From: Bacteroides sp.
GTDB lineage: Bacteria; Bacteroidota; Bacteroidia; Bacteroidales; Muribaculaceae
DNA: 64,000 nucleotides
Direction: 5' to 3'
Assembly (NCBI GenBank): GCA_014801735.1
Contig: JAAVDO010000006.1
Location: 62,001-126,000, forward strand
This document shows, in pieces, positions 1 through 7,204 of this stretch. Position 1 is the first letter of the stretch. Each line of letters begins with the position of its first letter. The position numbers were made by a program, and so were the translations under genes. A model generated the notes under the pieces. It was not told the DNA's origin. It made no database searches and worked only from the letters and a program-made list of their open reading frames with translations.

Positions 1-812
1 GTGGCAGCGTCAAGGATCGCGTGGCCCAAAATATGATAGCCCAAGCTGAGCTTCAGGGCATATTGAAACCCGGAGCAACCATCATTGAGCCTACCTCGGG
101 TAATACTGGCATAGGACTGGCATGGATAAGCAGCATCAAGGGATACAGACTGATCCTGACTATGCCCGACACCATGAGTACGGAACGCCGAAAGCTCCTG
201 CTCGCTCTCGGTGCCGAACTGGTGCTGACACCCGGCAAACTGGGAATGAAAGGCGCGGTAGAAAAAGCCGAGGAACTAAGAAAAGAGATTGAAGGCTCTG
301 TGATACTTGACCAGTTTAACAACCCCTCAAATCCGCAAACACATTTTATTGCGACGGGACACGAGATATGGCGCGATACATCGGGTCGGGTAGACATCTT
401 CGTTGCCGGCGTAGGTACAGGTGGCACCATAAGTGGCGTTGGCCGATATCTGAAAAGCAAGAAACCAACAGTAGAAATCGTAGCAGTAGAGCCGGCAGAA
501 AGCGCCGTTCTTAGCGGCGGAGCGCCAGGCCCGCACAAAATTCAAGGTATTGGCGCCGGTTTCGTCCCGACAACCTTCCACAGATCGGTCGTAGACACTA
601 TCATGACTATAGAAGGTGCAAAAGCAGCTCTTGCAGCACGCTGCCTGGCACGAACGGAGGGTGTATTGTGTGGCATCTCAAGCGGAGCCGCTCTATATGC
701 AGCATCGGAACTCGCCAAGAAGCCGGAGAACGCCGGGAAAACAATCGTTGCCCTAATGCCTGACACCGGTGACCGTTATCTCTCAACAGATCTATTCGAT
801 CCTCAGAACTAA
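1..812 (+). CDS. cysK: Cysteine synthase A (O-acetylserine sulfhydrylase), 5' end missing
   Basis: PLP enzyme that makes L-cysteine from O-acetylserine and sulfide in the cytoplasm. The window begins inside the gene: the frame is open from base 3 and reads GSVKDR, whose lysine (bases 12-14) is the expected PLP Schiff-base residue, so the GTG at 21 is an internal valine and not a start. Visible family motifs are the substrate/PLP loop PTSGNTGIGLA, the glycine-rich phosphate loop GVGTGGTISGVGRYL and the C-terminal GISSGAALYAA. Only about 40 N-terminal residues should be missing. A strong intrinsic terminator follows directly, so this is the last gene of its transcript. CysM is the alternative, but the length and motifs fit CysK better. 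Confidence 0.95.
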   Translation, partial: GSVKDRVAQNMIAQAELQGILKPGATIIEPTSGNTGIGLAWISSIKGYRLILTMPDTMSTERRKLLLALGAELVLTPGKLGMKGAVEKAEELRKEIEGSVILDQFNNPSNPQTHFIATGHEIWRDTSGRVDIFVAGVGTGGTISGVGRYLKSKKPTVEIVAVEPAESAVLSGGAPGPHKIQGIGAGFVPTTFHRSVVDTIMTIEGAKAALAARCLARTEGVLCGISSGAALYAASELAKKPENAGKTIVALMPDTGDRYLSTDLFDPQN

Positions 813-830
813 CAATTATCAGATATATCG

Positions 831-874
831 ACGGGAGACGGCAACCTTTGATCGGAGGCCGTCTCCCGTTTTTT
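831..874 (+). terminator. Rho-independent terminator after cysK
   Basis: A perfect 12-base stem (ACGGGAGACGGC at 831-842 with its complement at 858-869) is followed by a run of T. It separates cysK from the next promoter. Confidence 0.9.
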
Positions 875-928
875 CCCAAATAATCGAAAAAAAAATTGAG
901 ACTGCCACTAAATGGCAGAACCGGTGTG

Positions 929-936
929 TATCTTTG
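929..936 (+). promoter_or_regulatory. Promoter -7 box for the AAA ATPase gene
   Basis: TATCTTTG matches the Bacteroidota -7 consensus TAnnTTTG. A TTG lies at 896-898, but 30 bases away, which is longer than usual. The box falls downstream of the in-frame ATG at 912, which rules that codon out as the start of the next gene. Confidence 0.6.
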
Positions 937-971
937 CAACCGAAAACGGAACAAAAGGACAACTACACAAA

Positions 972-1925
972 ATGCTATATCTGGAACAATTCTTATTCCC
1001 CGATCAGGAAACTGAAGAACAGTTCATCAATCCGCCCGGAGGAATCAACCCTGATATGATCGGGTATTACTCAGAAATATATCCATTCTGTCAGACCACC
1101 CGCCTGGGTCTGTTCTCGATGGATTTCGAACCTATCACACTTCTATGCGGAGGTAATGGCAGCGGTAAGTCAACAGTACTCAACATCATAGCACGAAAAC
1201 TAAATGCCGACCGATCGTCAAGATACAACACGACGAGACACATGGAATCATTTGTAGATCTGTGTCACTACACTGCCGCCCCATCACTGAGCGGAGAAGA
1301 GGTATTCGGAGGTAACAGGCAAAAACAAGTGTTTGACATATCTTCAATATGCCACGTGATAACGAGCGACGATATTTTTCAGGGTATGCAAGAGTTCAGA
1401 CTGAAAAACGAACAGCGCCTGCACAAAAGCAAATTCATGCTGAATGACTACGGCAGAGCAAGGTTGAGCAATCCTGTGATAAATCCGGATCATCCACGCC
1501 ATATCAATCTCGAGACTGGATATGGACTGAAAGAATATAGCGCGGTGGTAGAGATGCGGAAGAAATCGTTCAACAGATACCTTCAGGATACAATCGGAAA
1601 GATAGAGCGAGGATTCTCGAACGGTGAAACAGCATTGATGAGACTGTCGGAGCAACTTGAAGATCCCGGCATCTATATACTTGACGAACCAGAAAACAGC
1701 ATGTCGTGTGAGTTTCAGATGCAACTGGCTCAACTGATAGAGTATTTCGGCCACAGTGGAAACTGCCAGTTTATCATCGCCACCCATTCCCCTTTCCTCA
1801 TGGCGATGGAAGGAGCCAAGGTGTATGATTTCGACCATTGCCCGGTTGATGTAGTGAAATGGTATGAAACGGAAAACGCACGCCTCTACTACGATTTTTT
1901 CAAAATACACCGAGACAAATTCTGA
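972..1925 (+). CDS. AAA family ATPase (SMC/RecF/ABC-like, stand-alone)
   Basis: A 317-residue stand-alone P-loop ATPase. Walker A is GGNGSGKST at about residues 60-68, a signature-like region SNGETALMRLSEQL precedes Walker B YILDEPENS at about 235-243, and an ATHSPF switch/His loop sits near 270. This is the layout of the overcoming-lysogenization/RecF-type ATPases found in chromosome maintenance and in defence modules. There are no membrane segments and no fused nuclease or TOPRIM domain. The start at 972 was chosen because the promoter box lies between it and the upstream in-frame ATG. A WYL regulator gene begins 22 bases downstream, so the two are probably co-transcribed. The function is not known from sequence. 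Confidence 0.8.
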   Translation: MLYLEQFLFPDQETEEQFINPPGGINPDMIGYYSEIYPFCQTTRLGLFSMDFEPITLLCGGNGSGKSTVLNIIARKLNADRSSRYNTTRHMESFVDLCHYTAAPSLSGEEVFGGNRQKQVFDISSICHVITSDDIFQGMQEFRLKNEQRLHKSKFMLNDYGRARLSNPVINPDHPRHINLETGYGLKEYSAVVEMRKKSFNRYLQDTIGKIERGFSNGETALMRLSEQLEDPGIYILDEPENSMSCEFQMQLAQLIEYFGHSGNCQFIIATHSPFLMAMEGAKVYDFDHCPVDVVKWYETENARLYYDFFKIHRDKF

Positions 1926-1947
1926 AAGCAATACCAGACTGACCGAT

Positions 1948-2889
1948 ATGACAAACCTGAACCGATATATTTGGCTGGTAGACCTACTGAACCACACGGG
2001 TGGCCTGACACGGGAGGAGATCGAAAGATACTGGCTAAGGTCACGCTACAACACTGATAAAAGTATAAAACTGCCGGAAAGGACGTTCTTCCGCCACATA
2101 GCCGCTATCAAAGAACTATTCGGAATAAACATTGTGTGTAACAGAGGAGCCGGATATTTATACCGAATAGAGAACAGCGATGACATGGATTCGGAAGGAG
2201 TGCGCCACTGGCTTCTGAATACACTTGCAGTCAACAATCTGGTGAATGAGAGTCAGAATCTGAAGCACAGAATACTATTTGAAAATATTCCATCGGGACA
2301 AAAATTTCTGACACCACTTATTGAAGCAATGCGCGACAACGTGACGGTAATGCTGACATATCAGAGTTTCAATTCAGAAACAGCTCGAACGTTTGAAATC
2401 GAACCACTTTGTGTGAAAGTATTCAAGCAACGGTGGTATCTCCTGGGGAAGAGCAAGACTTATGATAGTGCAAGAGTTTACAGCCTGGACCGAGTGAAAG
2501 CCGCAGAACCATCTAAACACAAATTCAAGCTACCGACAAATTTTGATGCCGAAAGCTATTTCAGGGAGGGTATCGGAATTATTATCGGATATAAGAAAAG
2601 GGAGAAGCAGCAGAAAGTAGAAGTAAGGGTAGACGGAACACAACGAAACTATTTCCGCTCACTGCCACTGCACCACACTCAAGAAGAGACTCAGAAAAAT
2701 GATGACAACTCAATCTTCACATTTTTCGTAAGGCCCACCATCGATTTCATTCAGGAGTTATTGAAATATGGAGCGGCAATCGAAGTAATCAGCCCTCAAT
2801 GGCTCAGAGAAGAGATGGGATATATAGCCCGAGATATGATGAGAATCTATGATGAGAGCACTACAGACGCTTCGACCGATCCGGATTGA
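1948..2889 (+). CDS. WYL-domain transcriptional regulator
   Basis: A 313-residue protein with an N-terminal helix-turn-helix region (about 1-60, including RTFFRHIAAIKELFGI) and a central WYL domain at about 150-220, with the motif RWYLLGKSK and the strand YSLDRV. WYL domains sense small ligands or nucleic acids, and such proteins often regulate stress or phage-defence genes. The ATG at 1948 is preferred over one inside the upstream ATPase gene. Its last 29 bases overlap the 3' end of the convergent membrane-protein gene. It probably works with the AAA ATPase just upstream; its target genes cannot be read from the sequence. Confidence 0.85.
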   Translation: MTNLNRYIWLVDLLNHTGGLTREEIERYWLRSRYNTDKSIKLPERTFFRHIAAIKELFGINIVCNRGAGYLYRIENSDDMDSEGVRHWLLNTLAVNNLVNESQNLKHRILFENIPSGQKFLTPLIEAMRDNVTVMLTYQSFNSETARTFEIEPLCVKVFKQRWYLLGKSKTYDSARVYSLDRVKAAEPSKHKFKLPTNFDAESYFREGIGIIIGYKKREKQQKVEVRVDGTQRNYFRSLPLHHTQEETQKNDDNSIFTFFVRPTIDFIQELLKYGAAIEVISPQWLREEMGYIARDMMRIYDESTTDASTDPD

Positions 2890-3229
2890 AACTTAAGCAA
2901 GTGCAGATGCCGACAACGCAACCGAGATTGATAATCTGGCCTGAAATCTGAGGAGAACCAAAAAGCAGGAACCCATTGACGAGTCCATCAATCCAAAAAA
3001 GAATCAGGCCCACAATAAGCCACAGACGCCATTGATTATCCCGTCTTATAATGTAGCCCAGACCTGCGATTAACAACCACGCCGAAACAATCAATAGACC
3101 TAAGCCTATGCCAAGGTGCATTGCTGATTGCGGAGAACACACAAGGGTGAGTCCACCGATACCACGGAGGATACCGACCAAAACGGCCAAAATGCCACCA
3201 ATAAAGGTGAGGAGTCTTCTTCTCCGCAT
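2861..3229 (-). CDS. Small multi-pass membrane protein, unknown function
   Basis: A 122-residue hydrophobic protein with about four predicted membrane segments (LLTFIGGILAVLVGILRGIG, the LGIGLGLLIVSAWLLIAGLG region, WRLWLIVGLILFWIDGLVNG, and a weaker one near the C-terminus). The basic start MRRRR favours an inside N-terminus. The start at 3229 lies only 2 bases after the stop of the acetyltransferase gene, so they form an operon. The 3' end overlaps the WYL gene tail to tail. I do not recognise a family. Confidence 0.65.
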   Translation of the reverse strand: MRRRRLLTFIGGILAVLVGILRGIGGLTLVCSPQSAMHLGIGLGLLIVSAWLLIAGLGYIIRRDNQWRLWLIVGLILFWIDGLVNGFLLFGSPQISGQIINLGCVVGICTCLSFNPDRSKRL

Positions 3230-3231
3230 AA

Positions 3232-3771
3232 TTAGATCTGCAGAAATTCTGAGTCGGTAATTCGGTAGAAATGCTCGGTACGCGTGTCGCCAAGTGGAGA
3301 AATCACGTCGCGGTTGGTATGATGATAGCGGAACCCACATTTCTCGATCACGCGGAGCGACTTCCGGTTGCCTTCATAAGCTCCACACCACACAGCAGAC
3401 AACTTAAGCGTTTTGAAGCATCGAATCAAAAGCTCGTTGACAGCCTCAGGAACAAATCCATGCCCCCAATAAGGCTTACCGATCCAATAGCCTATCTCAG
3501 CCTCATACCGCGCCATAGCGCCGGTATTGAGATCGGACAACATTATTCCACAAGAACCAACAGGTTCGCCCGTGTCTTTCAAAACTATGGCATAGGTTTC
3601 GGGGGCAGCGAAAACCGTGCGAATTATCTCCAGACTATTTTCAACTGAAGCGTGAGGCATCCAGCCAGCTGCAGGACCTACATCAGGATCGCTCGCATAT
3701 TTATAGAGAGCACTGGCATCCTCCTCACACCAAGGACGCAAAAAGAGACGGTCGGTTTCGATCATTACCAA
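3232..3771 (-). CDS. GNAT family N-acetyltransferase (RimJ/RimL-like)
   Basis: A 179-residue single-domain acetyltransferase. It opens with the RimJ/RimL-type strand MIETDRLFLRPWCEEDA, has the IGYWIGKPYWGHGFVPEA segment carrying the acetyl-CoA-binding loop, and ends with NRKSLRVIEKCGFRY, the usual family C-terminal signature. These enzymes acetylate protein N-termini, amino acids or small amines; the substrate here cannot be told. A -7 box lies just upstream (3795-3802, minus strand). The small membrane protein gene follows after 2 bases. Confidence 0.88.
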   Translation of the reverse strand: MVMIETDRLFLRPWCEEDASALYKYASDPDVGPAAGWMPHASVENSLEIIRTVFAAPETYAIVLKDTGEPVGSCGIMLSDLNTGAMARYEAEIGYWIGKPYWGHGFVPEAVNELLIRCFKTLKLSAVWCGAYEGNRKSLRVIEKCGFRYHHTNRDVISPLGDTRTEHFYRITDSEFLQI

Positions 3772-3794
3772 GGTTTATCGACTAATTTATTTCG

Positions 3795-3802
3795 CAAATT
3801 TA
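3795..3802 (-). promoter_or_regulatory. Promoter -7 box for the acetyltransferase gene
   Basis: TAAATTTG on the minus strand, 23 bases before the start codon. No TTG is seen at the usual -33 distance. Confidence 0.5.
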
Positions 3803-3822
3803 ACCATAAAGGAACAGAAAAC

Positions 3823-4194
3823 CTAATCTCCGGTTTGATTTTCCCGCCTATGTGCGATAATCGACTTCATATTGGTCTGCGCCCACTCTGTGAGTTGAAT
3901 GATGATCGGAACAAGAGATCGGCCGGTATCTGTCAGAGAATACTCTACTTTAGGTGGCACTTCCTGATAATATTTACGGTTTACAAGGCCATCGGCCTCA
4001 AGAGTCCGGAGCGTCTTAGCCAGCACGTGAGATGAAATATCAGGAATTTTCCTGCCGAGTTCATTGTAGCGAACAGATTCGCTCTCGCTCAAAACAAGTA
4101 TGACAAGAAGCGCCCATTTATTACCGAACCGGGCTACCACATTTCGAACCGGGCAGATCTCTATAATGGAATTCAATTGTTCTTTCCGTCTCAT
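3823..4194 (-). CDS. HxlR family transcriptional regulator
   Basis: A 123-residue winged-helix protein with the HxlR core: CPVRNVVARFGNKWALLVIL, then RYNELGRKIPDISSHVLAKTL (recognition region) and the wing VPPKVEYSLTDTGRSL. The N-terminal cysteine (residue 14 from the ATG at 4194) is in the position used for redox or electrophile sensing in studied members such as YodB, CatR and HypR; sensing here is inference. The ATG at 4194 gives the family's normal length, and an upstream ATG at 4245 would add 17 untypical residues. It is divergent from the cysteine-rich peptide/radical SAM/oxidoreductase operon and is the obvious candidate to control it. Confidence 0.88.
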   Translation of the reverse strand: MRRKEQLNSIIEICPVRNVVARFGNKWALLVILVLSESESVRYNELGRKIPDISSHVLAKTLRTLEADGLVNRKYYQEVPPKVEYSLTDTGRSLVPIIIQLTEWAQTNMKSIIAHRRENQTGD

Positions 4195-4306
4195 ATTCAG
4201 ATTATTTTCAATGACAAAATTACATCTAAGAAGCGACATAAACAAACGATTCGAGTGATATAATTTTTTTGAAAAAAACTTGAAACTGCAATCATCTGCA
4301 ACTCAA

Positions 4307-4314
4307 CAAAAGTA
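4307..4314 (-). promoter_or_regulatory. Possible -7 box for the HxlR gene
   Basis: TACTTTTG on the minus strand, about 112 bases before the HxlR start. No partner TTG is seen. The segment around it also holds a small imperfect inverted repeat (AGTAA at 4311, TTACT about 12 bases later) that could be an operator. Confidence 0.35.
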
Positions 4315-4349
4315 ATATTTATATGACTTACTTACTATTTTTTAAGTTC

Positions 4350-4380
4350 TTGATCACTATAAAACAATCCTTTATTTTTG
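4350..4380 (+). promoter_or_regulatory. Promoter of the ACGX peptide operon
   Basis: TTG at 4350-4352, a 20-base spacer and TATTTTTG at 4373-4380 form a textbook Bacteroidota promoter. Transcription would begin about 35 bases before the peptide start codon at 4420. Confidence 0.8.
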
Positions 4381-4419
4381 CAGAAAATTCCATAAGTTGA
4401 ATCCCAAAATAGAACATTC

Positions 4420-4593
4420 ATGAAACGTATCAACAACAGTGCCGTCAAGCATACAGCCCAGGCTTATCTGTGCGGCAGCAGCGAAACCGAGAAGCCCCAA
4501 GGCGCATGCGGATCAGCATGTGGTGCAGGCGACGAGAAGCCCGAACCCAAACCTGCAGCGTGCGGCTCGGCTTGCGGTACAGGCGAAAAGTAA
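4420..4593 (+). CDS. ACGX-repeat cysteine-rich peptide, probable RiPP precursor
   Basis: A 57-residue peptide, too short for routine gene calling. Residues 1-28 form a leader-like part with one cysteine (LCGSS), followed by two paired repeats: ACGSACGAG (29-37) and ACGSACGTG (47-55), joined by the acidic, proline-rich linker DEKPEPKPA. Four ACGX units are therefore present. Peptides of this form encoded beside a radical SAM/SPASM enzyme match what NCBI family models call the ACGX-repeat peptide system (recalled, not searched). The expected chemistry is a crosslink or other modification at the repeat cysteines. It has its own strong promoter and is closed by a terminator before the maturase gene. 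No export or protease gene is adjacent. Confidence 0.8.
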   Translation: MKRINNSAVKHTAQAYLCGSSETEKPQGACGSACGAGDEKPEPKPAACGSACGTGEK

Positions 4594-4614
4594 TTCCCAC
4601 GCGGCAAATAAACA

Positions 4615-4659
4615 GCTCCGACAACAGCGGCACAAAACGCTGCGTCGGAGCCTGTTTTT
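4615..4659 (+). terminator. Intrinsic terminator/attenuator between peptide and maturase genes
   Basis: GCTCCGAC plus CAGCG (4615-4629) pairs with CGCTG plus GTCGGAGC (4638-4651) with one bulge, then TG and five T. It should end most transcripts after the peptide gene, leaving read-through for the maturase. The following 196 bases to the maturase start hold no clear promoter. Confidence 0.8.
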
Positions 4660-4855
4660 AAATCACAGTCCGTCCCCTTCCAGACAAGACAAAAAGCGAC
4701 TACCATGATTCCCATGCCGGAGAGGCTCTTGGTGAAACCGACGAAGAAATTCCCCACAGAATAAATCGCGGCGACACAGATGCTTCGGTCATCATGTTTT
4801 AGACCTGCGACAGTTTAAAACAACTATCAATTCCAGCTGAACAGACAAACAGACA

Positions 4856-5875
4856 ATGGAGTATTTCGCATTTCAATGGCATATAACCGACAGCTGCGAT
4901 CAGCGATGTGAACACTGTTATATTTTCTCGGAGGGTCATCCGCATCTGATCGAAATGTCGCCTGACAGAGCTGAGATGGTAATCGAGCAATGTGTAGAAA
5001 TGTGCCGACGCATGAACCGGCTACCCTATTTCTATATCACAGGAGGCGACCCGATACTTCACCGGCAGTTCCGCACTATAGCGGCTATGCTGAAAAAACG
5101 CAGCATCCCCTTTACGATTCTGGGCAATCCTTTTCATCTGACCGATGACGTATGCAAACAGCTTAAAGAATTCGGTTGCCAGAAGTACCAGCTATCAATC
5201 GACGGAATGCGGACGACGCACGACTCAATAAGAAAACCCGGATCGTTCGACACTACAGTAGAAAAGATCGATGTGCTGAAACGAAACGGCATACGGGTAG
5301 CAATAATGACAACGGTGTCGGGAACAAACTTAAGTGAGATCCCCGGGATAATCGATCTTGTAGTTGAAAAGGGGGTCGATGTTTTTGCATTCGGTCGTTA
5401 CTGCCCTACATCGGAAGAAAAATCCACTCACATTTCGCCTGAAGAATACCGTGATTTTCTCGGAGTGATCTGGCAGAAATTCGAGCAACATAAGAAGTCA
5501 TGCACGATTTTCAACCTTAAAGATCATCTATGGACGCTGTTTCTATATGAAAAAGGATTGTTCAAGATTCCTGAGAAGAGCGATCCCGATACGATATACG
5601 ACGGATGTCATTGTGGAGATTGTCATTTCACAATACTGCCCGACGGCGACGTAATGGCCTGCCGACGATTTGAAAGTAAGGTCGGAAATCTGTTCAGGAA
5701 ACCTATACATGAACTTTGGGAAGGAAAAGAAATGGACACATACAGACAATTCGACAGATTTGAAAAATGCTCTAAGTGCGAGCTTCTGAGATTCTGTCGC
5801 GGATGTCCGGCAGTTGCATACGGATATCACTGTTCTTTTTACGCTCCCGATCCTCACTGCTGGAAAAAGATATGA
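4856..5875 (+). CDS. Radical SAM/SPASM peptide maturase (ACGX system)
   Basis: A 339-residue radical SAM enzyme. The N-terminal cluster motif is C14-DQR-C18-EH-C21 (CX3CX2C), followed by ITGGDP (SAM-binding GGE-like motif) and LSIDGMRTTHDSIRKPGSF, typical of SPASM-family maturases. The C-terminal third is a SPASM domain rich in cysteine (CHCGDC, then VMACRR, then CSKCELLRFCRGCPA and a late CSFYAPDPHC), enough for auxiliary iron-sulfur clusters. Such proteins modify ribosomal peptides; the cysteine-repeat peptide encoded upstream is the obvious substrate. The gene ends in an ATGA overlap with the oxidoreductase gene, so the two are translationally coupled. Housekeeping anaerobic sulfatase maturases share the fold, but no sulfatase is near. 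Confidence 0.88.
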   Translation: MEYFAFQWHITDSCDQRCEHCYIFSEGHPHLIEMSPDRAEMVIEQCVEMCRRMNRLPYFYITGGDPILHRQFRTIAAMLKKRSIPFTILGNPFHLTDDVCKQLKEFGCQKYQLSIDGMRTTHDSIRKPGSFDTTVEKIDVLKRNGIRVAIMTTVSGTNLSEIPGIIDLVVEKGVDVFAFGRYCPTSEEKSTHISPEEYRDFLGVIWQKFEQHKKSCTIFNLKDHLWTLFLYEKGLFKIPEKSDPDTIYDGCHCGDCHFTILPDGDVMACRRFESKVGNLFRKPIHELWEGKEMDTYRQFDRFEKCSKCELLRFCRGCPAVAYGYHCSFYAPDPHCWKKI

Positions 5876-6840
5876 AAGCCGTTATACTGACTGAACCGTG
5901 CAGGGCGGAAGATATGAAACTCAGTGAGATGGCCACACCTGCGGTGAGTCCTGCAAAGGTACTGATAAAGGTGAAAGCATTCGGAATCAATCACTCAGAA
6001 GTGCTTCTCAGGAAATTTGAAATAGCCAACATCTATATCTCCAAACCGATAGTACCGGGAATTGAATGTGTCGGAGAGATCGCCGATCCATCTAACAGCC
6101 GATTCAGAAAAGGCCAGCAGGTGGTGGCCCTGATGGGAGGTATGGGACGCAGTTTCAACGGCAGCTATGCTGAATATGCTCTTGTACCGACAAGTCATGT
6201 GTTTGCCGTAGAAAGCAAACTCAGCTGGACAGAACTTGCTGCAATCCCCGAAACTTTTTTTACCGCCTACGGGTCGCTGATGCTCTCGTTACAGCTAAAC
6301 AAGAGCGACCGGTTGCTAATCAGAGGCGGAACATCGACCGTCGGACTGGCAGCAATCCAGCTTGCCAAAGCGGTTGGGGCCGAAGTTATAGCTACGACAC
6401 GCAGCGACAGAAAAGCTGAGATTATGATCAAATCAGGAGCCGACGCGGTGGTGACCGAGGGCAAGGATTTTCGCCAAAGATTCCTCAGTCAGTATCCAAC
6501 CGGAGCAACAAAGGTGCTTGAACTGATTGGAGCAGCAACTTTGCGTGACTCACTCCGCCTGACAACCCGACATGGTATTGTCTGTCACACGGGATTACTT
6601 GGTGGAATCTACGGACTGGAATATTTCGATCCAATTAAAGAAATACCGTCAGGCGTATATCTGACGGGCTTTTACAGCAATACGCCGACTCAAGATGAGA
6701 TCGACCGAATGATGGCGCTGATTGAAAGCGCCGGCATCCATCCGGTGATAGCCGAAGTATTTCCGTTTGAACGCATAGCCGATGCACACGCTTTAGCGGA
6801 AGAGCGCGGCCAGACCGGCAAAATCGTAATCACGGTGTGA
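5872..6840 (+). CDS. MDR-type NAD(P)H oxidoreductase (quinone oxidoreductase-like)
   Basis: A 322-residue medium-chain dehydrogenase/reductase. The N-terminal GroES-like domain has FGINHSEVLLRKFEI and the PIVPGIECVGEI segment; the Rossmann domain has the nucleotide loop RGGTSTVGLAAIQLAKAVGA. The usual catalytic and structural zinc cysteines are absent, which places it with zinc-free quinone/enone reductases. Its start overlaps the maturase stop by 4 bases (ATGA). Position and coupling suggest it reduces the modified peptide or an electrophile related to it. HxlR regulators elsewhere often control such reductases, so a redox or electrophile-detoxifying role is also possible. Confidence 0.85.
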   Translation: MKAVILTEPCRAEDMKLSEMATPAVSPAKVLIKVKAFGINHSEVLLRKFEIANIYISKPIVPGIECVGEIADPSNSRFRKGQQVVALMGGMGRSFNGSYAEYALVPTSHVFAVESKLSWTELAAIPETFFTAYGSLMLSLQLNKSDRLLIRGGTSTVGLAAIQLAKAVGAEVIATTRSDRKAEIMIKSGADAVVTEGKDFRQRFLSQYPTGATKVLELIGAATLRDSLRLTTRHGIVCHTGLLGGIYGLEYFDPIKEIPSGVYLTGFYSNTPTQDEIDRMMALIESAGIHPVIAEVFPFERIADAHALAEERGQTGKIVITV

Positions 6841-7061
6841 TCTCGGATGTTACATTTCAGGAGATTATTTAAACATGGATTCATCCTTGGACTAAGAAAC
6901 GTATGAGTCCGGAAAAAATCATAGAGGCATATCCTACATTTATCCGGCGACCAAACATGCGTACTACTTTACTCAGTACGAAATATTGCCGCTATAGAAT
7001 ATGACGTCGCCAATATTTATGTTGGAACCGTGCATGCCAGGATACAATCAGAACACAGTCG
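6841..7061 (+). other. Intergenic stretch without a recognised gene
   Basis: About 220 bases between the oxidoreductase stop and the next promoter. Both strands carry only short frames and I see no convincing hairpin with a T run, so the end of the peptide operon has no obvious terminator. Confidence 0.4.
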
Positions 7062-7092
7062 TTGCACAATCAAGAATAAATCTTTACCTTTG
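7062..7092 (+). promoter_or_regulatory. Promoter of the beta-propeller lipoprotein gene
   Basis: TTG at 7062-7064, a 20-base spacer and TACCTTTG at 7085-7092. The predicted leader is about 108 bases. Confidence 0.8.
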
Positions 7093-7204
7093 TCGGTGTA
7101 ATTGTTAGTTTCCGCTACTTTAACAGATAGTCGGTCAATAAGTTCGGCATCCGATGTGCCAATTCAGCAACAATAACTCATCAAAACCGACTCACAAGAA
7201 ATTT

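Noticed and set aside
53..538. Minus-strand frame opposite cysK
   Set aside because: Shadow frame of a well-supported enzyme gene, with no promoter and no recognisable domain.
4464..4757. Minus-strand frame antisense to the ACGX peptide, with a hydrophobic GNFFVGFTKSLSGMGIMVV stretch
   Set aside because: It has only a GTG start, no promoter, and its second half is just the mirror of the peptide repeats and the terminator. The hydrophobic part might be a relic, but nothing supports expression.
4856..5875. Anaerobic sulfatase-maturating enzyme
   Set aside because: No sulfatase gene is nearby and the adjacent cysteine-repeat peptide is a better substrate; the SPASM cysteine pattern alone cannot separate the two.
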